A stretch of 64,000 bases of DNA from NCBI GenBank assembly GCA_027924645.1, contig BSBN01000781.1, forward strand, positions 1,736,001 through 1,800,000. The letters run 5' to 3'. Positions 21,251 to 32,800 of this stretch are shown piece after piece; the stretch's first letter is position 1, and every line of letters begins with the position of its first letter. The DNA comes from Cunninghamia lanceolata. Lineage: Eukaryota; Streptophyta; Pinopsida; Cupressales; Cupressaceae. The position numbers and the translations under genes are program-made. Under the pieces are notes generated by a model. The model searched no databases. It was not told the origin of the DNA and was given only the letters and a program-made list of their open reading frames with translations.

Positions 21251-23858
21251 GTCATGGTTATAATAGGGATGTCATTCAACATACCATAGAACTTGTTGAA
21301 GGGTCAAAACCAGTCCGTTAGAAACAGAGACCAGTAAATCCTAAGATTGAGCCTTTAATGGTAGATGAATTACAAAAGCTTCTAGAATCCAAGATTATTT
21401 TTCCAATTAAGCATTCAACTTGAGTGTCTAACCTGGTACCAGTAAGAAAGAAAAATGGAGACATAAGGCTCTGTGTAGACTTCAGAGACCTGAATAAGGA
21501 TTCATTAAAAGATCATTATCCCCTGCCCTCCATGGAGTAGATTTTTCAAATAGTGGCTAAATCAGAGAGATTCTCCTTACTTGATGGTTTCTCAGGATAC
21601 AATCAGATCTAGTTGGCAGATGAAGACCAACATAAGACAGTATTCACAACAAAGTGGGGAACTTTTGCATATGCTAAAATGCCATTTGGTCTTTCAAACG
21701 CTGGAGCCAATTTTTCAGCGCGCCATGGATATAGCGTTTGGAGGTCTTATCAATAAGATCATTTTGATCTATTTAGATGACCTTACCATATTTACCAAGG
21801 ATGCCAAAGATCACTTTGAGCATTTAGAAGTTGTTTTTCATAAGTGTCAAGAATTTGGGATCTCCCTAAATCCTAAGAAGTGTGTTTTTGTTGTGCCCCA
21901 AGGGAAACTTCAGGGGCATATCATTTCAAAAGATGGAATTTCCATTGATCCAAAGCGGGTCACAGCTATACAAGATTTGTCTTTGCCAGTCAACAAAAAG
22001 GCAGTTCAGTCTTTTTTGGGTAAGATCAATTTTGTTAGTCAGTTTATATCTGATTTTGCAGGGTTAGTTAGGCCCATTACCCTAATGTTGAAGAAGGATT
22101 TAGTCTTCAAATGCACAACTGAAGGAAGGCAAGCTTTTGAAGAAATCAAGAAATCTATTTCCACCGCCCCAGTGCTGAGAAATCCTAATTTCTCTAAATC
22201 CTTCATAATGTATGTGTATGGAGGAGAACACAATGTTGTAGTTGTTCTAACCCAGAAGGATGACAAGGAAGAAGGAGAACATCCAATTTCATTCTTCTCC
22301 AGGACTCTAAAGGTATAATTTCATTAAGAAACAAGCTTATGCCATGGTTAAAGCTCTTAAAAAATTTAGACATTTAGTAACATGAAATAAGATCTTAATA
22401 CTAGTAGCTCATCTAAGTGTTACAGAGTACATTATGGAGGGTGAGATTACAGAAAAAGGGCCAATTGGATAGATAAAATTTTAGAATATGATGTAGAGGT
22501 AAGGCCTACTAAATTGGTCAGAGGAAGAGGACTCTGCCAATATATTACTCAAGACACAGAGGAGTCAATGCTAGAAAAAGCAGAGGATGAGACAATGTTA
22601 AAACTCCAAGAGTTTGATCAGGATTCTTGGGTTAATGATAGGATACAGTTCATGAGAATTGGTGTTTTCCCTAGTGAACTCTCCCTTGATAAAAGAAGAT
22701 ATTATAGGCAACAGGGAATTCATTTTGTACTAATTGATCATGTTTTGTTTAGAAGGAACTTTCATGGAATACTATTGAGATGTGTTGAAAAGAATGAAGC
22801 TCAAAAGATACTGCATGAGTTTCATCATGGAGCCTCAGGGGGACATTTTTCAGCAAGAACTACTGCCATTAAAGTTACACAGGTTGGCTACTTCTAGCCA
22901 AACTATTTGTAGATTGTGATTAGATGGTCAAAGAGTGTCAAGCTTGTCAATTTTATACTAGGAGGAGAAAGAATGCAGTGTTGCCTTTGAGTCCCATAAT
23001 AGTTGATGAACCCTTTGCCCAGTGGGGTTTAGATTTTATTGGGATGATTAATCCAATGTCCAATATGGGATACAAGTGGATCCTTATTGCAACTGATTAC
23101 TTTACAAGGTGGAGTGAAGTAGTGCCACTGAAAAGGTAATTCTAGAGTTTCTTGAAGGGATAACTACTTGTTTTGGCCCTCTGCATACCATCATATCAGA
23201 TAATGCTAAAGCATTTTTAGGAACCAGATGTCAGAGTTTGCATTAAAGAATGGAATATACCTGAAGACTTCATCAAATTACTATCCACAAGGCAACGGTT
23301 TGGCAGAATCTACAAACAAAAACTTGATTAGACTCATTAAGAGAATGGGGGTTGATCATCAGTGAGATTGGCACAAGTCCCTCAATTCAACACTATGGGC
23401 GGACAGAATCACACCAAAGCAAGTGACTAGGATTTCCCCATATGAGCTAGTTTATGGCAAGAGTGTAGTGATGCCACTAAATATAGAAATTCCCGCATTA
23501 CAATTGATTAAATATTTGGAGATTGAAGAAAATGGCTCAATGCATGTGAGGCTCGCCGAGTTACTAGAGGTTCAAGAAAAAAAAAGGGGCACACGAGTCT
23601 TTGATGAAGCATCAGTAAATCATAAAGAATGGGTTCAATAGAAAGACCTCCAATCCAAATTTTGAAGTCAGGTCTTTGGTGCTGAAATGGGATGAGAGAG
23701 CTGCCAAACCAGGCTGGCATAGCAAGTTTGACTCATTGTGGACGGGCCCTTTCAAGATTCACTCATGTAAGCAACAGAATGCATTTGAGCTGGAGAATAT
23801 GGAAGGAGAGCCTGAGGAGATTCCTCTGAATGGGATCTTTTTGAAACACTTTACATAG
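21251..23858 (+). pseudogene. Ty3-E RT, RNase H and integrase
   Basis: RT begins at about IELVEGSKPVR and shows [33 protein letters not shown] and IYLDDLTIF (YLDD). A one-base insertion at about 21710 shifts the frame inside GATFQRAMD. RNase H is badly damaged at 22300-22500. Integrase has HEFHHGASGGHFSA and CQACQF (zinc finger), GLDFIG, ISDNAKAF, LAESTNK (DDE) and a C-terminal FDSLWTGPFKI barrel. TAG often replaces an expected Gln (VR*KQRP, ME*IF, NQI*LAD). It is close in sequence to the Ty3-J integrase. Confidence 0.92.
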
Positions 23859-24377
23859 TCTCGAGACCTACCCCTATATCATAGTTAATTAGGTGTCTTT
23901 TATTTCCTTTTCACTTTTGTCTTGCTTTTCTCACTTTTTCTTTCAAATAAGTATTCTGGGAACATGTGTTTCCAGTGTAGTGGCTCTTTGTTGACAGTTA
24001 CATTTTCCAAGGCCGTTAGGTGGTTCCTTAAACCTTAAAGGAAGTACCTAATCATTTCAAGAGGATCGCCGCTTTTAATGCTGAACTGACACACAGTCCC
24101 ATATGGATTTTGAATGATACACTAGCCGTCTTTTAGTGTTAATGCTATTAATAAGATGTGATGGGTCATTTAATGCCTCACTATGCCCACCAAGCCAAGT
24201 ATTAATCTTCTTAGATAGTTGCATTTGCTATTTATTTTTCCATATTCTCCAAGTTCTTGTTGTCTGCATCGAAGGTTTCACTTCTTGCATACAACTCTAG
24301 CTAGTTTGAGTTCATTTGCAATTTCTTGCCTGCTTTCTACGTCAAAAGTTTCTAAGGATTCTAAAAGAGATACAGAG
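23859..24377 (+). other. Ty3-E spacer between pol and extra ORF
   Basis: Non-coding and T-rich at first, with a CACACAGTC...GACACAC stretch near 24085. It is likely the leader of the downstream ORF. No splice site can be assigned with confidence. Confidence 0.5.
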
Positions 24378-27300
24378 ATGTCAGAGCCACAGTCACTGCA
24401 AGAAGGGCTAGGGCTTTTCGAGCTAGAAGATAAATGGAAGGGTATAAACTCTTACGTGTCTGCAACAACACAACCAAGAGCGAGTTATACAAGGACAAGG
24501 GTCTTGGATACAGTAGTAAGCACAAATTCTACACAGGTGAAAGATTTTGCTAATGGTATCTTTGATACACACATGTAGAAAAATTGAAAGAATTTAAGGG
24601 AAGGAGCTCACCAAAGATGTCTTTGATGGGTTGAAAAGGGAGAATCAGAAACTTTTGGAATGAGGGTTTAGACATCTCAGTTGGCACAGTTTTTGGATCC
24701 TTTTGTTCACCTTTACCCAGAGTTGATTGACATGTGTGCAGAGATTTTCCACCCTCCAACTACCTCGATTCAGACTGGTGCTTTCATGGTCTAGATATCT
24801 CCCAAAGAAATTTGAGATATGTTGGGCTTGTATTATGACAGGACTGCCACATTTCCTACAATCCCAAAGTTGCAGCATACCTGGGGTGGTCTCCACAGTA
24901 GGGTACAATTTTTAAATATTGAGATGCATTTAGATGAGGAGAATACTCAGTTGTCTCCACTGCCCAGTGCCCAAGCTCAGTTTAATCCTAATGTTTAGGA
25001 TGCACTTTCTATGTTGTCTTTTATCATTGGCCAAAGTGATGATTCAAGAGCATATGACTAGCAATTAGCATCAATTTTTAGACTTAAAACTATGGACAAG
25101 TCTTCAGAGTACCGTTTAGACTTTTTAGAACAAATCTCCCAGGCTATGGTGGACCAGCTTACAAATTTCTCTCAGAATCAAGTTTTTAGGTATTTTGCCT
25201 ATCTTTTTCATCTAATTCTGTATCAAAATCATAGTCTCTTCTAGCAATATATGCCTTTGAATATGTATGACCTTGAGTCTAGCAGGAAGAGAACAATCCC
25301 AGTGTCTGCATGGACTCATGTTCTCTCAGACACTTCAGACCCCTATGAGTTTGCAGAGTGTTTTGTAGCCATAGTCTTTGGGTAGTTAGGGTCTGAGGCT
25401 ATGGAAAATAGAATGACAGAGAGTCTGAGGGGTTTCTTAATGAATTTGAAAATTCCTTGTGATTACTTCTTTGGTGCTCACACCATGATCATTAGACTTC
25501 ATGGTTTTGCTAGAGAACCTGTTTTGCTCCCAAAGGTTCTAACCCCTAGAGTCACGTTTTTAGAAGTGGTTCATCAAATATTTGTCATTGATAATAATTT
25601 TGGAAGTAAAAAGAAGAAAAAGAAAATGTATGATGTTCCTTGGAGCAGAGGAAAAGTTCCAATAGAGAGGAGAGAAACTGAGAATCTCCTATTAAGGAAA
25701 TTGGTAGCTTATGGCTTTCTCATAGTAGAAGATAGATGGAAGTATGATCCGGATAGTTTCTTAGCATCTTGGATTGTGAATAACAAAGTTTCTGCCACTT
25801 TCATCCATGAGATTTGCCCCTTTTGAGAAAAGAGGAGATCACTGAAGTGGGATGATCCTGCATTTTATGTAGAATTGAAGGATCTGCCTAATATAGTCAA
25901 GCCATGGGAGACATTTTTACAAGAAGGAACAAGAATATGATCCTCATGTCTCCTGGCCTTAGAGTTACTCTAAAGAATAAAGAGTGGAATGCTAAGAAAA
26001 TAGCTGCTTATTGGAAATATAGACATGAAATTTTTGAAATTACCCATACCTTTGGAGGATTCCAGACAGATGAACAATGGGAAGCAATATGGGGCGAGTA
26101 TCACATGACCCCAGTACCAAGCCCATATACAAGTAATCTCCGAGGTAGTTCTCATGAAGAAGAAGAGACAGAAGAGTTGGAGAAAATTCAAAGGGTAGAA
26201 GTATCAGAGGAGGTTCAGGAGTTAGAAGAAACAAAGCAAGCAACAACAGAAATTCCTAGAGCCCCATGGCCTCAATCTCTCAATGCTCTACAGAAACAAA
26301 AGGCTACAGTATCGCCATCTCACAAGACTCAAATATCTTCAGCATCGGGGGGTCTTGGAGTGGCACTTTCTAACCAAATTTTAATTAAATCACAAGAGGC
26401 AATAGGGGAGGAAGACCATGAAGATGCAGCAAATAGGCCTTTGAAAAGAAGGTGCAAATTGGAGTTACAAAAGGAAGATACTAAAGTTGATGTCCCAGTG
26501 TCCACACAGCAACAACAACAATGGGATAGGTAAGTATCCTTTCTCCTCTTTCTCCTTCTTCAAATTCTTCTTCATTAGGGATGGAAACCCAAGTAGCCCA
26601 TTCTTCCACATCTCCTGCCACCTCTGTTGTGCCATTGCAAACTTTTGCCCCCACTGCTAGTTCATCGGCCATGTCATCACAGGCCATATCATTACCCCTA
26701 TTTTCCCCAACTATGCCCAGATGGACTTTGTCTTGAACTAATCCCAGTGGACAAGTTGCCACTATACCATATGGCTTACCCTAGGGACATCCTTTTGCTG
26801 GAGGGCTTATTGCTTCTCCACCTACATTTCAAACACAAGTTGATGCTGCCAAGAAGGCAAGAGAAGCTAGGATTAAGAAACAAAAAAAGAAAGAAGGGAA
26901 GGAAAAAGCCCTGTTGTTCCTCATATGAAATCATTATTTGATTCTGTTCAACAGTCTTTGACAATCACTCACCTGGCTCCTAATGTGGTTAAGCTTGTAG
27001 AAAAAATGCAGCCACAAGACCACAATGAATGCAGTAGCTATGGACCTAACTCAATTTAGGCCACAAGATTGAGTGGAATTGATGAATGAAACTACCATAG
27101 TGGTTACAACTGATTACCTGAAGGTAACAAAAAGGTTGCAAAAAGTAGAAGCAGATCTAGCAAAGGTAAAAGCCACTAACAGTAGCCTGACATCAGAAAT
27201 AAAGGCTAAAGATAAAGAGATTGACACTCTTAATAAGGATTTGCAATACATTATGTCTTTGCAAATACATCAAGCTTCAAAGGCTAAAGTTGTAGCTTTG

Positions 27301-28215
27301 TAAAATGAAATAGCACAAGAAAAAGCTACTGTAGCTGCACTAAAATAGGAAAAGGCAATTATTGAGAAGAAGTATCATAACAAAATGCAAGAAGTATCAC
27401 AATTATAGTAGACCTTGTTAAAGGAACAAAATCAAAATAGTGTCGTTCAGGCCCAATTTATGGCCGAACAGCAAAAGACCAAGTAGTTAACTATTGAGCT
27501 GGCACAGAGGCCACAAAATATAGGGGTCTTGGCGATGGTGAAGGAGATTTATGTATCTGTATGGAGAAGAATCTCTGAGGATATTTCACAGCTCAAACCT
27601 GCCCTCGGTTTCCTGTTAAATGCTCAACAGTTATGCGAAAAGGTAGAGTCTTCAGTTGAAGCAACTTTTTCCATTGTTTCTTTGAGAGTTTTAGACTCTC
27701 AACTTTTGTTACAAAAGCTCTACGATACAACTGATGAGACCTTGTTAGCTACTGGTGTGAATGATAGAATGGTTGCAACAAAGAAGGCAAATGAGGTCTT
27801 AAGTTGTAATGCAGCTGCTAAGAGTTGTAAAGAACTTTTGAATGTGTTAAAGGAAGGTGTTAAAAATATGAAAAGACACATTAAAGAGTTGGTGCAGTTG
27901 GGGTTACCATCCCCTTTTCCAGATGATAGTATAGTTCTGATGACAGATGCAATAAAAGCCCTCCTGCTTACCAAACAAAATGATCAGACTACTTTCCAAG
28001 GTCTGAGTGATTCTTCCAGTATTGAGGAAGTGGAGGTAGTTCTTATTCCAATGGCTCTTCTTGAGTTTTAGATGCATGCTGTGATACAGGTTCTACAGTC
28101 CTTTTCTCACAAGGACATCATCAATTTAGATTTTGCATTTCAATATTTGAAGAATAGATAGGGTCTATCAAATTCAGAATGGTCTGGATATCAAGCCGCA
28201 TTGCAGAAATTATGA
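24378..28215 (+). pseudogene. Orphan extra ORF of Ty3-E, coiled-coil protein of about 1,270 codons
   Basis: Starts at ATG 24378 (MSEPQSLQEGLG) and ends YQAALQKL at 28215; both ends match the Ty3-J copy. In order: N-terminal part with TRTRVLDTVV and VKDFANGIFD; a globular part with IIRLHGFAREPVLLPKVLTP and a lysine run followed by MYDVPWSRGK; RKLVAYGFLIVEDRWKYDP; an acidic/Glu-rich then Ser/Pro-rich middle; a coiled coil (KVTKRLQKVEADLAKVKATN) at 27073-27420; and a helical C-terminus with FLLNAQQLCEKVE. I see no signal peptide or membrane segment, so it is not obviously env-like. No family is recognised. Frame changes and stops are numerous. Confidence 0.75.
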
Positions 28216-28320
28216 TTCTCTGGTAGTGGAAACACAATTTTGTTTTTTGAAACCTTTTCATATGTTTCTGAGGTTCCTTTTCTATGGTAGACACAGAGTC
28301 CCTTTTTGGTTGCCAAGAAT
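28216..28320 (+). other. Ty3-E sequence preceding the 3' LTR
   Basis: No clean polypurine tract. The last bases, GGTTGCCAAGAAT, match GGTCGCCAAGAAC at the same place in Ty3-J. Confidence 0.55.
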
Positions 28321-29855
28321 TGTAGAGTTTTAACTCTACATTTTGATATTATTTAGTTGTGGTGTTCTATAGTTTCTTCTACGGTTTTATGAACAGTTGG
28401 TGTCCTAATTTTCCTGCCTGCGGAGATTGCCACATGTCAGCATGGTGGGGTTTTGAGAACCCGCAAGGAACTATGCTTCTAAATGACGTGTGAGGCTGCC
28501 ACGTGGAGGAGGTTTTGAAGCAATTAGCTATAGTGCTCGGCAGTAGCGGATGGTGCCGCGTGTCTCCTTTATGGTTCAAAGTTTCTTAGACGCTACCGAA
28601 ACATGCCATGTATCTTGGGTTGCATTTCTTTGTTAAGTTTCTTTCTATGCGTGGAGTGCACCACATGTCGTTACCATGAGAATTTGAGGAGTTACTTTGT
28701 TTAAGGTAGCTGAAACGCGTGCGGGAGTGCCACGCGTTCCTTTTATTGCAATATACGGATAGTGTTGCGTGTCCCTTTTATTAAGTGGCTTTTGAGATGC
28801 TAAGGTATAGATGATGGGCCCCAGGATATATAATGAAGTAAAATTTCTTAGCTGCAGAGTGTGCCACATGTCGCACCTGCGGGTGTTTTGAAGGTGAAGA
28901 AATGAAACAAGCGCAAAAATGTGCGCGAGTGTGCCATGTGTCCCATTTTTTAGACTCTCGGGAGGTGCCACGTATTGAGCAGTACAGAGAGGCAGAAAGT
29001 GCCAAGTGTCATAGTTTTTGTTTTTTCTTTGGTATCGAAAGGGGACTAGCCCAATGTAGCAAAGGATGCCATGTAGCATATTTTTGTAGTCATTTGAAAC
29101 TTGCGGTGACGCCATGTGTCTCAACAAAATTACAAGTTACAACGCCACATTTTTTGGTGTCGCTTAGCCAATGGGCACACAGAAAGGAAACAATTGCAGA
29201 TTTGAAAAGATCTTGTGTGCCAGTTCAAGTCCCAGTTGAATTCTAGTGCGATTACAGGTCATTAAGATTCTAGCGGTTGGGGCAATTTTGAGTCAAATTT
29301 TATGGCTATAAATAGGGGAAGGTTTTGTAACTTAAGATATACATTGATATTGATAATACAAAGATTTTGCTGCAACTGGATTGTATCGCTTTGCCTTAGT
29401 TTAGTTGTTTCTAAGAAGGAAGCTGATATATCTATGCATGTTTCTGTGCCTTTTGTATTTATCAAATTGTTAATGAAAGAAGGTTTGTTCTGTGCCATTG
29501 GTGATATTTTCTGTGTCTCTGTATTAATCTTCTGAGTTTAGCCTTTAATCTTAAATTCATTTATAATCTGTCTATGTTAATCATGCAACATTTGCTCTTT
29601 AATATAGTTGAATCATGAGAGTTTAATCACTGTGCTAATTACTGAAATACATTTAAATTAGACACATCACCATAGATATAGAAGCTCTGTTTATTGTATC
29701 TATAATCTTGTTTTTTCTCCCCTTTACCTAAAACCCCATTGAAAAAAGGAAGAGCCAGCTTTTGTAAAATCTAGAGGTTGTTTCAAGTGTCAAGTCCCAC
29801 ATTCTTGAAACTTCCCATGTTGGTGTTGGAATCTGCGGAATTTTATCCATCAACA
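28321..29855 (+). repeat. Ty3-E 3' LTR
   Basis: Collinear with 16284-17819: same terminal hairpin (28321-28340), same motif array (about 28430-29130), TATA box CTATAAATAGGGG at 29306-29318 and CATCAACA end. It is followed by the target duplication CATAT. Confidence 0.95.
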
Positions 29856-29860
29856 CATAT

Positions 29861-30320
29861 CATTCACTAAGTTGCATCAATGGTGAAATTCACCGACCTT
29901 GCAATTCCTTGTTCACACGAGTTGTCATAAATGCAATGTTTTAATGGCGATTTGGGAGTTTTTAAGTTGGTTTTGTTTTCATTTTTATTATTATTCCTCT
30001 CTCTTACCCTCCCCATTCCTCTGCATGTTCGAAGGCTTTTGTGTTTGTGAAGTGCAAGGCCTTTGAACAAATTTGAAAAGTGATTCAGGCTAGGGTTTTG
30101 TCATTTTTGCCTTTGTCGCCAAGTATGTTCTTTCCTTCCATTTTTCTTTGTTTATCTACATTGTTAATATTTAGGGTTTTTTATTTTCCATCTCTCTTTA
30201 AGTTTTGTTTCGATCTATTTGCATTTTTAATGTTTATAAGAACTAGGTTTTTGATTGTTTAAATTAGTAATTTATGTTTTGTTCCCACTGTCTGATAAAC
30301 TAAAACCTTAGTATAAATAC
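29861..30320 (+). other. Ty3-D region downstream of pol, second piece
   Basis: Host sequence between the two large insertions. It includes a CCGACCTTGCAA word (29883-29894) shared with the array at 43533-44100, which supports these pieces belonging to one element. The last five bases (AATAC) are the left copy of the Copia-F target duplication. Confidence 0.6.
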
Positions 30321-31375
30321 TAAAAGGAAGCTAGGTGTGCGGAAATGCTTCCTACACTAATCTATTGAGGAGAGGACTATGCAAATTAAAATTTATCCTA
30401 ACAATTATAGCGATGTTAAACCATTAACATGAGATATAGTAGCAAAACACAAGAGCCAGAAAAAAAGACAGAAGAAGAGAGACAAAGATTTATGGTGGGG
30501 AAAACCCTTATTGGATGAAAAACCCCACACTCAGAAACCTGCACAATGTATTAACAAATCTGAAAGAATGTTTACAATACACTTGCAATGCAAGATTCAA
30601 TGGTCTTTGACACTCATGTCTAGAGTCAATCTAGTAGCATAATAGTACCTGTAAACCTATGATACAAACTCCATCTCCAAGCACCGGTTTAAATAGAACA
30701 TACAAGGCAATTTTGGACCTTTCTTGGAATGGGCGTCCAATATGGCATCTTGGACCAAAACCCACGCCTAGGGACACTTGGTCAACATTGTAGAATGTGT
30801 CTGACACTTGTCAATAGCTCCCATCCTAAAGAGGTCGCCAATTTCCAAAATGGGCTATGACAGATGCTCTTACGACACTTACGATTGCCATAGAATCTGT
30901 CATAGCAGTTACAACTTACAGCTGTAAGAGAATCTGTCATACACATGCTATAAATAGCATATTCTCTTACAACACATCATATTCCACCTTGGGGCACCCA
31001 AATATGCCTCATTCAAAGATGCTTAATGACACATGTCATTACCTGTCTTACAACCTTCTATTCTCGACTCTTACATGTCATAGATTCATCATAGGAATCC
31101 ATCATAACCGTTTCAGTCAAACATTCCTTGCACAACATAGAAGATGCAGACACATGGAAGAATATTCCTACCACTAAGTGGGATGCCTATCTCCTCATGT
31201 GAGGACAAAATAACAAGTTGTCATAATCCATGTAGGATTAACAAATCACCATGCCACATCCCACAATATGACAAAGTGGAATTTCCAATTATTTACAACA
31301 TAGGCAATTGAATAATAAATACAAACATTACAAATGCAGAGAATTACCAAGGTTGAGATACCTTAATTCCCAACA
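30321..31375 (-). repeat. Copia-F 3' LTR
   Basis: Plus-strand edges TAAAAGGAAGC (the other LTR has TGAAAGGAAGC, so the terminal G is mutated) and TTCCCAACA. On the minus strand it starts TGTTGGGAATT. A TATA element inside the palindrome ATGCTATAAATAGCAT lies at 30946-30961. U3 carries repeats of AATCTGTCATA and CTGTAAGAG. Confidence 0.93.
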
Positions 31376-31393
31376 TTCTCCCACTTGTCAAAC
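31376..31393 (-). promoter_or_regulatory. Polypurine tract of Copia-F
   Basis: Minus strand GACAAGTGGGAGAA directly precedes the 3' LTR start TGTTGGG. The same GACAAGTRGGAGA precedes the Copia-I 3' LTR. Confidence 0.75.
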
Positions 31394-31429
31394 ACCTTGT
31401 AAGAGCCAATAGAAAAATAGGATTTAACT

Positions 31430-32800
31430 GCTATAGGCCGAGAGGCCCATAGACTCCGAACACCATTTTAACTTCTCTGTGCCCACTAAATTCGTCAACG
31501 CATCTGCAACATTCTTCAAAGTATCTACCTTATTTAAATTTACCTTTCCATCCTCGACCATGTCCCTCATGAAGTGAAACTAAACATCAATGTGCTTGGT
31601 TCTAGCATGGAAAGTCAGATTCTTTGCAAGGCAAATTGCACTCTGACTGTCACAACTGATCATGATCTGACCTGCATCAACACCAATATCAGAACACAAT
31701 CTCTTAATCCAAATGGCTTCCTTACAAGCATGAGTTTCTGCCATATACTCAGCTTCTGTCGTGGACAAAGAAACAACTAGTTGTCGCTTACTCATCCAAC
31801 TAATAGCACCACCAAACAGTGTAAAAACATAAGCACTGGTGGATCGCCTGCTGTCAATGTCACTTGCCTAATTTGAATCCACAAATCCATGAATATCAAG
31901 AGAATGCGGAGGTCCTGAAACATTACCATGATAGCAAATGGAATACTCGAAAGTACCCCTCAAATATTTGAACACTCACTTAACTGCATTGCAATGAACC
32001 TGTCCAGGATTAGCCATAAATCGACTAAGGACTCCCACTGCTTGGGCAATGTCTAGTCTTGTGTAGACCATAGCATACATCAAACTACCAACAACACTAG
32101 TATAAGGTACTCTGCTCATGTCCTCCACCTCACTAGGAGATTTTGGACAATCCTCAATAGATAACTTTGTCCCCAAAGAAATGGGAACACACAATGGTCT
32201 ACAATCTGCCATGCTGAATCTCTCCAACATGGTCTTCACATACTTAATCTGACTTAACCAAATTTTTCTATTGGTTCTATCTCTTCTAATTTCCATTCCT
32301 AGAATGTACCTGGCTACCCCTAAATCTTTCATTTCAAACTAAGCTGACAACTGAGATTTAAAATTAGAAATCATATTTTTACCCTTCCTAATGAGCAACA
32401 TATCATCAACATACAGTGTAACAATGAGAATACGATCACCATCAAACTTATAATAAACACAGTGATCCGATTTCTATCTCACAAATCTAATTGACAACAC
32501 AAAGGCATCAAACTTCAAGTAGCATCTCCTAGGGGATTGCTTCAAACATACAAAGACTTCTTAAGTTTGCAAACCAAATTTTATTTACCTTTTACCATGT
32601 AATGCTCTGGCTGTGACATGTAGATTTCTTCCTCCAAGTCACCGTGAAGGAAAGTTGTCCTCACATCCATCTGTTCTACCTCCAAGTCATAAGCTGCTGC
32701 GAGAGACAACAGTAATCAAATGGATGTCAACTTTGCAACAGGAGAGAAGACCTCACCATAATCTATACCCTCCACTTGTGAATACCCCTTCGCAACCAAT
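31430..32800 (-). pseudogene. Copia-F RT (C-terminal part) and RNase H
   Basis: Minus strand, downstream of solo LTR G. RT resumes at LVAKGYSQVEGIDYG and reaches TLYVDDMLL (YVDD box, about 32430-32395), then MKDLGVARYILGMEI and VYTRLDIAQAVGVLSRF. RNase H shows [44 protein letters not shown] and HARTKHIDV. Several stops and frame changes are present. It reads as a Tork-like copia by general motif style, which is tentative. Confidence 0.9.

Larger units (their letters stand above)
16284..29855 (+). mobile_element. Ty3-E: complete LTR retrotransposon with extra 3' ORF
   Basis: Bounded by two LTRs of 1536 and 1535 bp and by a perfect 5-bp target duplication, CATAT (16279-16283 and 29856-29860). 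Internal order: PBS-like site, gag, protease, archaeal-type RNase H, RT, RNase H, integrase, non-coding gap, orphan ORF of about 3.8 kb. All genes carry stops and frame changes. In the first 150 bp of the LTRs I count about 14 differences, nearly all C/T or G/A, so the insertion is not recent. It sits in the non-coding part of Ty3-D. Confidence 0.92.

Noticed and set aside
24378..28215. The extra ORF as an env-like gene
   Set aside because: No signal peptide, no hydrophobic membrane segment and no fusion-peptide-like stretch could be seen; the coiled coil alone is not enough.
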